Part shown: positions 28,584-38,572 of the stretch, in pieces
How the letters are laid out: the number at the start of each line of letters is the position of its first letter
Numbering within the stretch: position 1 is the first letter of the stretch
Source of the DNA: JAXHMB01 sp034521755
GTDB lineage: Bacteria > Bacteroidota > Rhodothermia > Balneolales > Balneolaceae
Assembly: GCA_034521755.1 (NCBI GenBank)
Contig: JAXHMB010000001.1
Location: 505,921 to 569,920 of the forward strand
Length of the DNA: 64,000 bases
Direction of reading: 5' to 3'
Position numbers and translations under genes: made by a program
Notes under the pieces: model-generated
What the model was told of the DNA's origin: nothing
What the model saw: only the letters and a program-made list of their open reading frames with translations
Database searches by the model: none

Positions 28584-30772
28584 TCAATTTCCCAGTTCCA
28601 ATTGATTTTTAACTAATTCGTAGTAAGCGCCCCCTAGATCAGTAAGTTCAGCATGGGTTCCCTGTTCAACAATTTTGCCTTCTTGAAGTACAACCAAATT
28701 GTCTGCATTTTTTACCGTACTCAGCCGGTGTGCCACTACAACTACAGTCTTATTCTGCAGAAACTCTTCCAGGTTTTCCATGATAGTACGTTCATTATTT
28801 GCATCAAGTGCATTGGTTGCCTCGTCAAAGAATATAAACTCTGGGTCTTTATAAACAGCACGTGCGATAAGTAGGCGCTGCTTCTGTCCCTGACTGATAC
28901 TATTTCCTTCATCTCCGATTTTCGTATTAAAACCTAACGGTAAGGAATCAATGAAATTCTGAATATTGGCAACCTCCACGGCGTGCTGTAATTTTTGCAT
29001 ATCTGGATGCTCTTCACCCACCGCTATGTTCCGGGCAATGGTATCAGAAAATATAAAGCCATCCTGCATCACTACGCCGCAATGTTTTCTCCAGCCCCGA
29101 TGACTGATATTGTCAAGCGGAAAATTCCCTAAGCTTATTTTGCCATTATCAAGCTTATAGAACTTCAATAGAAGTTTAACCAGTGTTGTTTTACCACTTC
29201 CGCTCATACCGACAATAGCAGTGGTCTTTCCTTCAGGAATGTCCAGATTGATGTCTCTTAGTACGGGTTCATTCCCTGCCCCCGGATAAGTAAAACTTAA
29301 ATTCTTGATCTCAATATCTCCATTTTTGGGAAGAGTATACACAAACTGCTTTTCATCGGGTTCTTCATCTTCTTGTTTATGAATTTCATTAAGTCGCTCC
29401 AAACTCAAATGGGCATCCTGGGTTGACCGTACAAAACCTATAAGCTGCTCAATAGGACCATTTAATTGTCCGATGATATATTGTATGGCCATCATGGCTC
29501 CAAGAGTAAGCTGACCATTTACTACAGCCACGGCAGCGAGAAAGTAATGCCAATATTTTTACCCTCGTTAATAAAAAAGGCACCAGCCTGCTGGTACTGG
29601 TTAAGTGATAAGTTACTCACCCGGTACTTAAACAAGCGAGCCTGCAACCGTTCCCATTCCCATCGCTTTTGCTTTTCACAGTTATTGAGTTTGATCTCCT
29701 GCATCCCCTGTATCAGTTGTATTACTTTACTCTGATCTCCAGAAGAAATCCCAAATCGCTGATGATCAAGCTCAGCTCTTTTCTTTAGAAACAGGAGCAC
29801 CCAAACAACATAGAGAACACTGCTTACCAGAAATACCACAAAAATTAGCATATTGTAGTATGCCAATACAGTGGCAAATACAAATAAAGTTGCAAAAGAA
29901 AAAACCGTGCTCAACGTCTGATTCGTTAGAAATTGCTGGATACGAGCATGATCTTCCATTCGCTGCATAATATCTCCGGTCATCCTGGTATCAAAAAAGG
30001 ACATGGGCAGTTTCATCAGCTTTATCAAAAAGTCAGACAAAATGGATATATTAATCCGCATACTCATATGGAGTAAAATCCAGGAGCGGATAAACTCTAC
30101 TCCTGTTCGCCCAACAAAAAGCATGACTTGGGCAATCAGGATTAAATAGATAAAATTTATATCCTGATTTTGAATACCGATATCAACAACGGCCTGTGTA
30201 AGGAAGGGAAATATAAGCTGCAATACACTGCCGGCCAGTAATCCCAAAGCCAGCTGAAATACAAGATTCTTATAGGGTAATACATACTTTAGCAACCGTC
30301 CAAAATTGAGATCATTTTCCCTCTCCCCATCTAGATCATAGAATTTTGGCGTGGTGTGCAGCGATAAAGCAATACCGGTCGGCTTCCCGGTTTCTTTATC
30401 CGTTAGCCACTGCTGTAAGAAAGCCTCTTTTTTATACGTAACCTTCCCTTCGGCAGGATCTGCTATATAAACTTTATTTGTTTTTATTTTATAGAGAACT
30501 ACAAAATGCACCTGATTCCAGTAGATAATACAAGGCAGGTTTGCTTCGTCCTTTAGCTGAACCCAGGTAAGTTTGGCCCCTACCGTTCTAAATCCGATTT
30601 GCTCTGCTGCTTCGCTGATGCCCAGCAACGAAACCCCCTCCCTGCTTATGCCACTTTTATGGCGCAGTGTCTTCAGGTTATAATTGCGCCCATGTTCTTT
30701 GGCTACCATACGCAGGCATGTAGGCCCACAGTCCATTTGGTCGTGCTGGCGGTAGAGTTTGAAGGTTTTCAT
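28584..30772 (-). CDS. C39-peptidase ABC exporter for double-glycine peptides (one frameshift)
   Basis: Frames 30772-29522 and 29531-28584 join near 29530 into one protein of about 730 residues. The N-terminal C39 peptidase has all catalytic residues: Cys in DCGPTC, His in QVHFVVLY and Asp in ADPAEG. The membrane domain follows (about 160-440). The ATPase has Walker A GMSGSGKTT, signature ISQGQKQR and Walker B IFFDEATNALD. Such PCAT exporters remove leaders after GG/GA and export the mature peptide. The break falls in the last membrane helix and is probably a single-base error. Its ATG directly follows the stop of propeller C6. Confidence 0.92.
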
Positions 30773-30831
30773 TTAGCGCTCAGTGAATTCAATTTTGTAC
30801 TTGACCACGTACTCTGTATCCGTTTCTTCAT
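30723..30831. repeat. 109-bp repeat at exporter start, copy 1
   Basis: The first codons of the C39 exporter and the last codons of propeller C6. This block is identical to 33759-33867, apart from the exporter remnant being cut off there. Confidence 0.85.
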
Positions 30832-32039
30832 TCGTCTTTTTGCTGTACAGATACCCGTTTTTGACCTCGTAAATCGGCTGGTCACGGGGAAGCATTAACT
30901 TTGCGAGCAGCTGACCTGATTCTTTCAGAATCCACCATTCATATGTATCACGGCTTGAACTTATTGGTAAGGCAACCCAAATCCTGTTTTCATCGTCAAT
31001 AATTAATCTATCGATTACTGGAAGTCTATCGGGTATGTCAATTCCATCGGCTGATAAAGACTTTTCGATCTCACGTACACTGGGACTAATAACAGCGGAT
31101 TTAGTATAATCTTCAAGTATAAACGGAACGCCTAGTATGGGATAATAAATGGCAGACTGGTACTTACCAGCACTATCATATTTTTTTATTAAAAATTCGC
31201 GGTACGAATTAGCAAACAGTTCATCTTTCTCGGAAAGCGCTGTTCTAGTTGTACCCAAAAATGTTAAAGGCATTGTGGGTGTGGGAAGCTTTGATTTGCC
31301 ATCAGGGTTAATTTTATATCCAGCCGGAAATCTAAGTGGTTCAAAATCCACATCTTTTCCTTCACTGTCTTTAACCATTTGTATAATTTCTCGGAAACCA
31401 GTTTTAGATCTAAGGTTTGAAAATGTTACATGATAGTTTCCATCATATCTAGGCTCTACAGATCCGAATTTGAAGTTATCCGGCGCCTTCCATTCCTCAA
31501 ATAATATAGAACGCGTAAACTTGTAATCTAATGAGGTAGTACTCATTCAGTCTTTGGCTTGTGTAATCCAATACAAATATGGTATTATTTTTGGAATAAA
31601 TACCAAGTATAATACCATACTCTCCGGGTCCCTTTCCCTGGCGTCCGAGTTTGGTACGGAAAGTTCCATCAGAATCAAATACAAACAACTGCTGCTCATA
31701 ATTAGAATTGGCACTCCAGACAATGACCCTTCCCTGATCATCTACAACACAAGAAGATACGTGTACTAGAAACGGTTCTCCATTTTCTCCGAATCTCTCT
31801 TCCTCAATTAATGTAATAGAATATGGTGCATCAATATCGCCGGGAAATATTGATAATTTTTCAACTGACTGTATGTGGTCAGGTATTTTTTCTCTTACAT
31901 CAAATTGGTATAATTGTTTTTCTGATGAAAGTCCTGACCCGCTTGTTTCCATGGGTCTCTTCCTATCACAGCCATTAAAATAAAAGATGCTCATTGTAAT
32001 AATGAGCATCAATAATGATTGTTGTTTTAGATTATTCAT
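30773..32039 (-). CDS. Six-bladed beta-propeller lipoprotein C6 (one frameshift)
   Basis: Frames 32039-31497 and 31546-30773 join near 31545 to about 420 residues. Lipobox SIFYFNGC; signature LGRQGKGPGEYG. Its C-terminus (DTEYVVKYKIEFTER) is identical to that of C4, and the two proteins are close paralogs. Its start overlaps the stop of C5 and its end touches the exporter start, so it is translated as part of the module C operon. No peptide gene precedes it directly. Confidence 0.82.
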
Positions 32040-33291
32040 ATTTAAAATCAGAAAAAACTATTTTATACCGTGTCACTTTTCTAAGTTGTGTATCCGCATC
32101 CTTTTCCAAAGTATATAGGTATTCATTATCTACCGCCCTTATTTGTCGAGGTTCTGTATGTCTTTGCAACTTCTTACCCGGCCAATCAAATTTAGCAATG
32201 AGTTCTCCATCTTTTCCGAGAATCCACCAACTGTAATAATTTTCGTCCTCCGTAATGTCTTGAAATCCAGATCCTGTTTTTATCATCTAGAAAAAAGTGG
32301 TTAATAGCGGGCCAAGTATTCAGAGTATGTTGTCTCTTTTGCTTTTTGCTGGACCCTGGGTCTTCCATTGTAACTTTCAACAATTTCATCCTCGTTCAAT
32401 GGAGCATTTTCGAATGGATAATAAATTGATTTTTTGTAGTCCCCCTGAGAATCATATTTTTTTATAAAAAAATCATTACTCCAGGCTGTAAAAATCGCCC
32501 CGTTTTCTCCGATATCTCAGTATAGAGTGCCTCGTAGAAGCATTCGTAAAAGGAATATTTGGAGCAATTCTTATGGGGCCTGGAACACCTATTCCATTAT
32601 ATAATCCAGTATGCTGTAGCGCCAATACTTCTTCTGAAGAAATCCTGCTCCGGTGGTTTATCAAATAGTATTTTGTTTTGTTTTTACTAGCAGTATTACC
32701 GGGATAAATATTTTTAAAGCCCACTAACAGCAAGCTATCATTTACAGGAAAAAAATTGTCATAGCTTAATTGTTCGTTCTCAGGTAATCGACTAAAATCT
32801 TTTGAAGCCATTGAAATGGATAATAGAAAAACTCTTTTATCCAAATCAAAAACATTGACTTTTTGCTGGACATCTTCGTAAACATATAATTTATTCCCTA
32901 ATACTTTGGGAATTAAAGGACCAAAGTTGCTAAACTCACCGGGTCCTTTTCCCTCACGTCCCAGCTCCGCCTCAAAATTGCCTTCGGCATCAAAAATTTT
33001 GATCACTTTTTTGTCTGCAATATAAAAAAATCCAGAGCTATCTACCGCGAAAACATGAATATCTCCCAGGTATGCATTGTCAGTTTCTTCCAAAACAAGA
33101 TCTTTTTTAAAAACAACTCTTTTAGAGGGATCGGCATCCACAGAATAAGCCAAAATATTGTCATAGCCGGTTATGCGTTCTGGTATTTTAACTATCGGTT
33201 CTTGATCTTGTTTATCAAAAGTTTGTGACTCCTGACAGGAGATTAGCATACAGAAAAAAAATATACTTAATAACAAGTGATAACTTTTCAT
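32032..33291 (-). CDS. Six-bladed beta-propeller lipoprotein C5 (several frameshifts)
   Basis: Assembled from three frames: 33291 to about 32490, about 32500-32300, and about 32286-32032. The lipobox is CMLISC, after a start at 33291 that is preferred over 33348 for signal-peptide length. The signature is LGREGKGPGEF, and the end has the conserved WWILGKDGELIAKFDWPG blade that all module C propellers share. At least three single-base breaks near 32490, 32330 and 32290 are needed, so either the copy is decaying or the local sequence is poor. It follows peptide C5. Confidence 0.72.
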
Positions 33292-33319
33292 CACAAACAT
33301 ATGTATCTTAATTAAAATA

Positions 33320-33345
33320 GCATGCCCGACAAGCGCCAGACATGC
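33320..33345 (-). terminator. Weak hairpin between peptide C5 and propeller C5
   Basis: GCATG and CATGC arms with wobble pairs inside around a small loop, then a T-rich stretch in the minus direction. Weaker than the other peptide/propeller hairpins. Confidence 0.45.
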
Positions 33346-33365
33346 CATCTATAATTATTCAAAAT

Positions 33366-33593
33366 TTAATTGTAGTGGAGCGCTGCTAAATATCCACCAC
33401 CCGGACAAACATACCCTGCTTCAAGCCCAGCACTCTGGCACCCTTCATGAGAAGATGCACTACAATCAGAACAATGTACTCCACTAGAGCAACCTGAATC
33501 ATTACAGCAATAAAGATGACACCCGGGCGATCCTCCGGTTATTTGTTTCATTTCATTTCTGCTTAATTTTTTTGCGAATTTCATAACATTCAC
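33366..33593 (-). CDS. GG-leader Cys-rich peptide precursor C5
   Basis: A 75-residue precursor (72 if the second Met is used). The leader (MKFAKKLSRNEMKQITGG) has the double-glycine end recognised by C39 peptidases. The mature part is about 54 residues with eight cysteines (CHLYCC, GC, HCSDC, GC, VC), rich in Ser and Gly. This leader belongs with the Bacteroidota GG-type natural-product precursors. It is followed by propeller C5. No modification enzyme is encoded nearby, so disulfides are the likely modification. Confidence 0.85.
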   Translation of the reverse strand: MNVMKFAKKLSRNEMKQITGGSPGCHLYCCNDSGCSSGVHCSDCSASSHEGCQSAGLEAGYVCPGGGYLAALHYN

Positions 33594-33690
33594 CGTTTCG
33601 TTTTATTAAAGTAACCTTGTTTTCTAATGGGCACAAGTTATTAGCCTCCTGCTTTTATTAAGCACGAGGGTTATATAGCAAATAGAAAGG
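33594..33690 (-). promoter_or_regulatory. Structured 5' leader of peptide C5
   Basis: Upstream of the ATG lie two inverted repeats that recur before the other GG-leader peptides: an inner AACTTGT/ACAAGGTT pair and an outer imperfect hairpin at 33645-33669 (CCTCCTGCTT and AAGCACGAGG). A conserved stretch GTTATATAGCAAA follows on the plus strand. Together they look like a cis-regulatory RNA or operator. Confidence 0.6.
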
Positions 33691-33734
33691 CCAAATGCCT
33701 GACTTTTGCCCTGAAAAATGTCCTGAATTTTGTT

Positions 33735-33808
33735 TTGGCAACCATACGCAAACAGGTGGGCCCACAGTCCATTTGGTCGTGCTGGCGGTAGAGTTTGAAG
33801 GTTTTCAT
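33735..33808 (-). pseudogene. Relic of C39 exporter start
   Basis: The stretch encodes the first codons of a C39 exporter (KTFKLYRQHDQMDCGPT) and then breaks off. It follows propeller C4 exactly as the real exporter follows C6, so a propeller-plus-exporter-start unit was duplicated. The 109 bases at 33759-33867 match the functional junction. Confidence 0.8.
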
Positions 33809-35092
33809 TTAGCGCTCAGTGAATTCAATTTTGTACTTGACCACGTACTCTGTATCCGTTTCTTCATCCGTCTTTTTACTGTACAAATACCCGTTTTTGA
33901 TATCATAGATACGCTGAGTTTTTGGAAGCACTAACTTTGCCAGCAATTCTCCCCCTTCATTGAGTATCCACCATTCGTAATACTCGCGCTGTGCACCTGC
34001 CGGCACCGCCACCCAGATTCTGTTTTCATCGTCCACCATCAACCTGTCAATGACGGGAAATGTTTCCGGCAGGTCTTTATCTATCGTTTCAAATGCTTTT
34101 TCTATCTGCCTTGCATTGGGACTAAATAATTGCGTTTTGGTGTATTCATCAAGATCAAAGGGAGAGCCTCCGATTGGATAATAAAAGGCAGATTGATATA
34201 CGCCCCCGGCATCATATTTCCTGATCAAAAAATCCCGGGTCCATACCGTGTATAATGCATCTTCATCGGACAGGAATGTAATTGTTTTTCCCAGAAATGA
34301 TATTGTTGACATGGTGGGAGCAGGCTGATTTGATTGCCCGACGTCAATTCTAAAACTAGACGGAAAGACAAGAGGTTCAATCACTGTATTTCCTTCATAG
34401 TCCATGACCACTTGTTTAATTTCAATTCTGCCGGTTTTAGAGCGATTGTCAGAAAAGGTCAGCAGATAATTCCCATCATTTCTTGGTTCAATATATCCAA
34501 ATTCCTTTCCATCACTGTTTTTCCATTTTTCAAGTGGTATGGTGCGCGCAATAGAATAGTCTTCAGTGGAATATTCATTCACGCGCTGATTGTTGTAATC
34601 CAGCATAAAGATTTTTCCGGCTTTCGCTTGCAGCCCCAATACAAGACTATACTCACCCGGCCCTGCACCGTGTCTGCCTATCTGGGCATGGTAGCTTCCA
34701 TCAGCATTGAATACATGAAGAATCTGCTCATAGTTTGGGCGGCCTACATTCACGGTGAGCACCCTGTCCTTATCATCTACAATACCATAATTAACTTGTG
34801 TTAAATAAGGTTTTCCGGTTTTGCCAAAGGATAGCACAGGGATTAATTCAACAGAATACAACGGCTCAGAATCTCCCGGAAAAATAGTCAGGCTATCCAC
34901 CGACTGAATATGTTGGGGAATTTCATCTAGAACGCGAATATGACCAGTAACTTCCGCTTGCTTGACCGGTACCGGGTTAATTTGCTTCGGCCTGGGATTA
35001 TCAGAACATTGAATAAGAAAAAAGGATAGCAGAATGCCTGTTACAATAAGTACTGATTTTGGGAGATATTGCATATTTTTTGCAAAGTTCAT
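33809..35092 (-). CDS. Six-bladed beta-propeller lipoprotein C4
   Basis: An intact 427-residue lipoprotein. The lipobox is FLIQC near residue 29, the signature IGRHGAGPGEYS, and the conserved blade WWILNEGGELLAKLVLP is near the end. The N-terminus MNFAKNMQ repeats the first residues of the peptide leaders (MNFAK), and the 5' region also matches part of a peptide leader region. So this gene appears to have captured a peptide expression signal. Close paralog of C6. No peptide gene lies between it and C3. Confidence 0.9.
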   Translation of the reverse strand: MNFAKNMQYLPKSVLIVTGILLSFFLIQCSDNPRPKQINPVPVKQAEVTGHIRVLDEIPQHIQSVDSLTIFPGDSEPLYSVELIPVLSFGKTGKPYLTQVNYGIVDDKDRVLTVNVGRPNYEQILHVFNADGSYHAQIGRHGAGPGEYSLVLGLQAKAGKIFMLDYNNQRVNEYSTEDYSIARTIPLEKWKNSDGKEFGYIEPRNDGNYLLTFSDNRSKTGRIEIKQVVMDYEGNTVIEPLVFPSSFRIDVGQSNQPAPTMSTISFLGKTITFLSDEDALYTVWTRDFLIRKYDAGGVYQSAFYYPIGGSPFDLDEYTKTQLFSPNARQIEKAFETIDKDLPETFPVIDRLMVDDENRIWVAVPAGAQREYYEWWILNEGGELLAKLVLPKTQRIYDIKNGYLYSKKTDEETDTEYVVKYKIEFTER

Positions 35093-35147
35093 AGTAAATC
35101 TCCTTTTAATTGTAAGTAAAACTTGTCTTGGGCAGGGTGAAAGTTTT

Positions 35148-36423
35148 TTATTGTTCTTTAAATATTATTTTGTACTTGACAATTCGGTCAATGCCTTTCC
35201 TAATATCTCGTTCCCGTGTATATAAGTAGCCATTTTTAATCTTAAATAACGGTGAAACTTCGGGGGTTCTTTCATTACGGCTGCCCGACCAATTAAATTT
35301 TGCCATCAGTTCTCCTTTTTTATTTAATACCCATCCCTTATAGGTACTGTCACTATCTGTAATAGTGAGAATCCAGAGTCGTTCTTGATCATCAATAACC
35401 ATATTATGTAGAGCCGGCCACATTTTGGGGATTTCTTCCTTGTTTTCATTTATTAATTGCATGCGGGAGCTCCCTAGTCCAACATCTGAAATAGACAGAT
35501 TACTTTTTCTTATATGGATAGTAAAAAGCACGTTGATAAGTACCACTCTTATCGTAAACCATAATTAAAAATTCGTTAGTTTGAGCAGCGTAAATTTTCC
35601 CATTTGAGGCTACAAGTAGCGAACTGACTGAAAAAGGCATGGTGCGAGGTAAACGGTAATAACCATTCGAAGTTAAGCGGGTTTCTGGTTTATAACGAAA
35701 AGTATTTTTTTGTTCAAGAATTATCCCCTCTTGTATAATTGCTTTTGGTGAAAGTTTATAGTAGAAAATTTGTCGATTATTATTCGGATCTTGCATGTTA
35801 TTATTCTCAAATCTTGCCAGCATTGTACCATCACTATAAACAGTCTTAATGTCGGTTACCTTATATACACTGGCTGAATCGTGCTCAAAGATATCTCTCC
35901 CAATTTTATAATCATTAATAAGCGAATGATCTTTCAATGAAAAAATACCAACCTTTTGCAAACGTGGGCCAAAAATATAGATCTTATTATTTTTTATTTT
36001 TAATGAGCCAATAGATTCAAATTCGCCCGGGCCCCTACCTTCTTTGACAAACTTTGCTTTATAGCTTCCATCCGGTCCAAAAACATAAATGTTTACGATT
36101 CCTGGCTTTTCTCCTACAATAAAAACGTTATCCCTTTCATCAATTGCTATATTTCCAATGTAGCCGTTAATAAAAACATTCCCAGTACTTTCGAAGACAG
36201 TTTCTTTATTAAATTCAACCTTTTTTGGTGCTTTTTTGCCTATCGAATAAGCAGTTAAATTATTTAGCTTTTTTATATGTCTTGGAATAGTTTTTTTATC
36301 TACCAGGTTATTATCTAAAGATTGTGTTTTTTTAGAGGGTTTATGATTTTTCAGTTTCATACAGCCACTTATCAAGATTACTAAACAGGTTAGTAATAAG
36401 TAGTTGTATTTATTAATACACAT
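35148..36423 (-). CDS. Six-bladed beta-propeller lipoprotein C3 (one frameshift)
   Basis: Frames 36423-35500 and 35546-35148 join near 35520 to about 425 residues. The lipobox is VILISGC, the signature EGRGPGEFES, and the last blade has GWVLNKKGELMAKFNW. The break follows an A/T run in FYYPYKKK, a typical indel site. It is preceded by peptide C3 and a hairpin. Confidence 0.83.
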
Positions 36424-36442
36424 AGTTAAGACTTAATAATAC

Positions 36443-36466
36443 GGCAAAGGCTTTAGAGCCCTTGCC
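36443..36466 (-). terminator. Hairpin between peptide C3 and propeller C3
   Basis: GGCAAAGGCT and AGCCCTTGCC form a 10-base-pair stem with one mismatch, followed by T-rich sequence in the minus direction. Confidence 0.68.
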
Positions 36467-36482
36467 ATAATTAAAATTTAAT

Positions 36483-36708
36483 TTATTCAGTAGCAGAAGG
36501 ATAGCATTGAGCTACTCCATATTGGCTTGCACAGCTTGCACAGCAATAGCCTGTCACTCCACCTTCACCAGTTTCGTACAAGGTTTGTGCACTACTTCAA
36601 ACTAGTGCAAGAAGTCCACCCAGTGGAAGCTGAATAAACCCTACAATTTCCTCCTCCCCCCGTTATATTTTTCATTTCATTTCTGCTTAGTGTTTTTGCA
36701 AAGTTCAT
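36483..36708 (-). CDS. GG-leader Cys-rich peptide precursor C3 (one frameshift)
   Basis: ATG at 36708 opens the leader MNFAKTLSRNEMKNITGG with a double glycine, then a mature part GGNCRVYSAS and on to a TAG near 36592. The next frame continues with GYCCASCASQYGVAQCY to TAA at 36483-36485, so one base is gained or lost near 36597. The mature peptide would have about 57 residues and six cysteines. Too broken to show as one open frame, but the leader, RBS and shared 5' region make the gene clear. Followed by a hairpin and propeller C3. Confidence 0.78.
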
Positions 36709-36800
36709 AGTAATTCTCCTATTAGTTTAATTATATATAAACTTGTTTTCTAACAGGCACAAGTTTTTAGCCTCCTGCTTTTGTTAAGCACGAGGGTTAT
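36709..36800 (-). promoter_or_regulatory. Structured 5' leader of peptide C3
   Basis: Same elements as before peptides C5, C2 and C1: an AACTTGT/ACAAGTT inverted repeat close to the RBS, and the outer hairpin at 36771-36795. The RBS is AGGAGAA. Confidence 0.62.
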
Positions 36801-36849
36801 ATAGCAAATGGAAAAGCAAAATGTTTGACTTTTGCCCTGAAAAATGTCC

Positions 36850-36960
36850 TGAATTTTGTTCTTTGGCCAATCATACGCTGTCACACAGTCCATCTGTTCA
36901 TGCCAGCAGTATGCCCTAAGACATCCACTTGATATATGATGTATGTAGTATAGTTATGTT
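36850..36960 (-). pseudogene. Decayed relic of C39 exporter start
   Basis: On the minus strand a degenerate match to the exporter's QMDC active-site segment can be read (around 36870-36920), between propeller C2's end and the peptide C3 leader. It has no open frame. It is older than the relic at 33.74 kb. Confidence 0.4.
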
Positions 36961-36963
36961 ATT

Positions 36964-38115
36964 TTAGAATGGATAAACTCTAACTTCGGCTTCTTTTGTG
37001 ACAACAAAAATCCGTTTTCCAGAAAAATCGATATCAAAAATAGATGGTAAATTTACATCTTTTGATTTTACCTTATATCTACGAATAAGCTTCCCGTTTG
37101 AGTCAAATTCATGTATCCACAACCTATTGGGAAAGTTCGTAAAATAATACTTTCCCAATGCCAGATATAAATGGCCATTCAAATCACTTATTCCTGATAT
37201 ATACTTTCTGAGCCCAATTCTGGTAGGGCGGCCTTTCTTCAATGATTTTTCAGAATATTTATAGAAATAATCAGTTAGTGAATCCAATTCCAATGATTCA
37301 GAAATATCGGTTTCCCATAACTTTTTTCCAGCGGTATTATACTTGGCAATCCTGGGAAAAGCGCTATAAATGAGAAAAATTTCATCCTCATTCGCCCGGT
37401 CTATAACCGGAAAGGTATAGGAGCGGTAATATGCCGGTACTTCACGTTTTTCAATTGAGGCTTGGTACCTGTCAAAATCCAAAGCAAATGAACTCCCTTC
37501 GGGGATTTCACCAATGTCCGCTTGCTTCCTCCCCTGCCAGTCATACAAGCTATAAAGTGCGTTAAAATGATCATTGGGATGAAAATTCGACTGAAGAACA
37601 TTCCCCTGTGCGGTCATAGCCGGTTTATTATTAATATTTTTTGCCCGAGGTTCTAACGGTAGTGGAGCCGGCGGTGGCAATGTCTGAGGCTTGTCTTTAC
37701 CATAATTCAGAGAACCAACCAATTCGCCGTTAAGAGCAAACTTGGTAATACGGAACTGAACCCCATCAACTACATAAAGGAAATTATTTACAAGAAAAAT
37801 ATTATCTACTCTTAAAAATTCCCCCCGCCGCGTCCTCTCCGTCCGTATTCTTTTACAGACACTACCATTATTATCCAGTTCCAACACCTTCTTTTTTTTG
37901 GCATCATATATAAAAAGATTTGAACTATTTTTATCATATCTCAGAATTTGAGGGTTTGATAAAATATTTTCTTCATATGATACAAGGGTTTGATATTCAT
38001 CTAGCACTATCACTTTACCATTTGAGGATGAATTTGCTTTCTTTTGGCAGCCAGAGAATTGAAAAACAGCAAATAAAACAACAAAACAAGTATAATAAGC
38101 AGTATGATTAACCAT
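36964..38115 (-). CDS. Six-bladed beta-propeller lipoprotein C2
   Basis: An intact 383-residue lipoprotein with lipobox FQFSGC. The signature position reads RTRRGEFLRV, an unusual form lacking the GPGEF sequence of its neighbours. Blade-like repeats follow (FLYVVDGVQFRI and LFLIYSAFPRI). The divergence suggests a different partner. It follows peptide C2 and a strong hairpin. Confidence 0.88.
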   Translation of the reverse strand: MVNHTAYYTCFVVLFAVFQFSGCQKKANSSSNGKVIVLDEYQTLVSYEENILSNPQILRYDKNSSNLFIYDAKKKKVLELDNNGSVCKRIRTERTRRGEFLRVDNIFLVNNFLYVVDGVQFRITKFALNGELVGSLNYGKDKPQTLPPPAPLPLEPRAKNINNKPAMTAQGNVLQSNFHPNDHFNALYSLYDWQGRKQADIGEIPEGSSFALDFDRYQASIEKREVPAYYRSYTFPVIDRANEDEIFLIYSAFPRIAKYNTAGKKLWETDISESLELDSLTDYFYKYSEKSLKKGRPTRIGLRKYISGISDLNGHLYLALGKYYFTNFPNRLWIHEFDSNGKLIRRYKVKSKDVNLPSIFDIDFSGKRIFVVTKEAEVRVYPF

Positions 38116-38172
38116 AATAACACAGGCCTATTTTAAAATCGATTGTAAAGAGTTTATCAATCATCAAAAATA

Positions 38173-38205
38173 TGCCATTAGCCGATTATCTCTCGGCTAA
38201 TGGCA
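38173..38205 (-). terminator. Strong hairpin between peptide C2 and propeller C2
   Basis: A perfect 13-base-pair stem (TGCCATTAGCCGA with TCGGCTAATGGCA) around a 7-base loop, then ATTTTTG in the minus direction: a canonical intrinsic terminator. The downstream lipoprotein would be made only by read-through. Confidence 0.85.
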
Positions 38206-38212
38206 GTTAAAT

Positions 38213-38413
38213 TTAAAGTACATCGGCAACTAAACAGGGTACTTTTACCGCACCACCCACACAAGATCCAGATGGTCCTTCAACTGCACCGCTACAATTG
38301 CTGTAGTCACCCTCAACAACATCATCTGCCCAACAGCATACGTTACATTCTTCTCCAGTCCCGGCCATTATATTTTTCATTTCATCTCGTGAAAGTGTTT
38401 TTGCAAAGTTCAT
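38213..38413 (-). CDS. GG/AG-leader Cys-rich peptide precursor C2
   Basis: An intact 66-residue precursor. The leader MNFAKTLSRDEMKNIMAG ends in Ala-Gly instead of Gly-Gly, which C39 peptidases usually accept. The mature part of about 48 residues has six cysteines (CNVCC, CSG, SCVG, PCLV) and is acidic. The leader is nearly the same as in C1 and C3 while the mature parts differ, as expected for a peptide family exported by one transporter. RBS AGGAGAA lies at normal spacing. Confidence 0.88.
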   Translation of the reverse strand: MNFAKTLSRDEMKNIMAGTGEECNVCCWADDVVEGDYSNCSGAVEGPSGSCVGGAVKVPCLVADVL

Positions 38414-38510
38414 ATTAATTCTCCTATTGGTTTAATATATAAACTTGTTTTCTCATAGGCACAAGTTTTTAGCCTCCTGCTTTTATTAAGCACGAGGGTT
38501 ATATAGCAAA
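38414..38510 (-). promoter_or_regulatory. Structured 5' leader of peptide C2
   Basis: The AACTTGT/ACAAGTT inverted repeat lies 25-50 bases before the ATG, and the outer hairpin is at 38473-38497. Highly similar to the C3 leader across about 90 bases. Confidence 0.65.
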
Positions 38511-38572
38511 TGGAAAGGCAAGATATTTGACTTTTGCCCTGAAAAATGTCCCTGAATTTTATTTTTTTTAAA

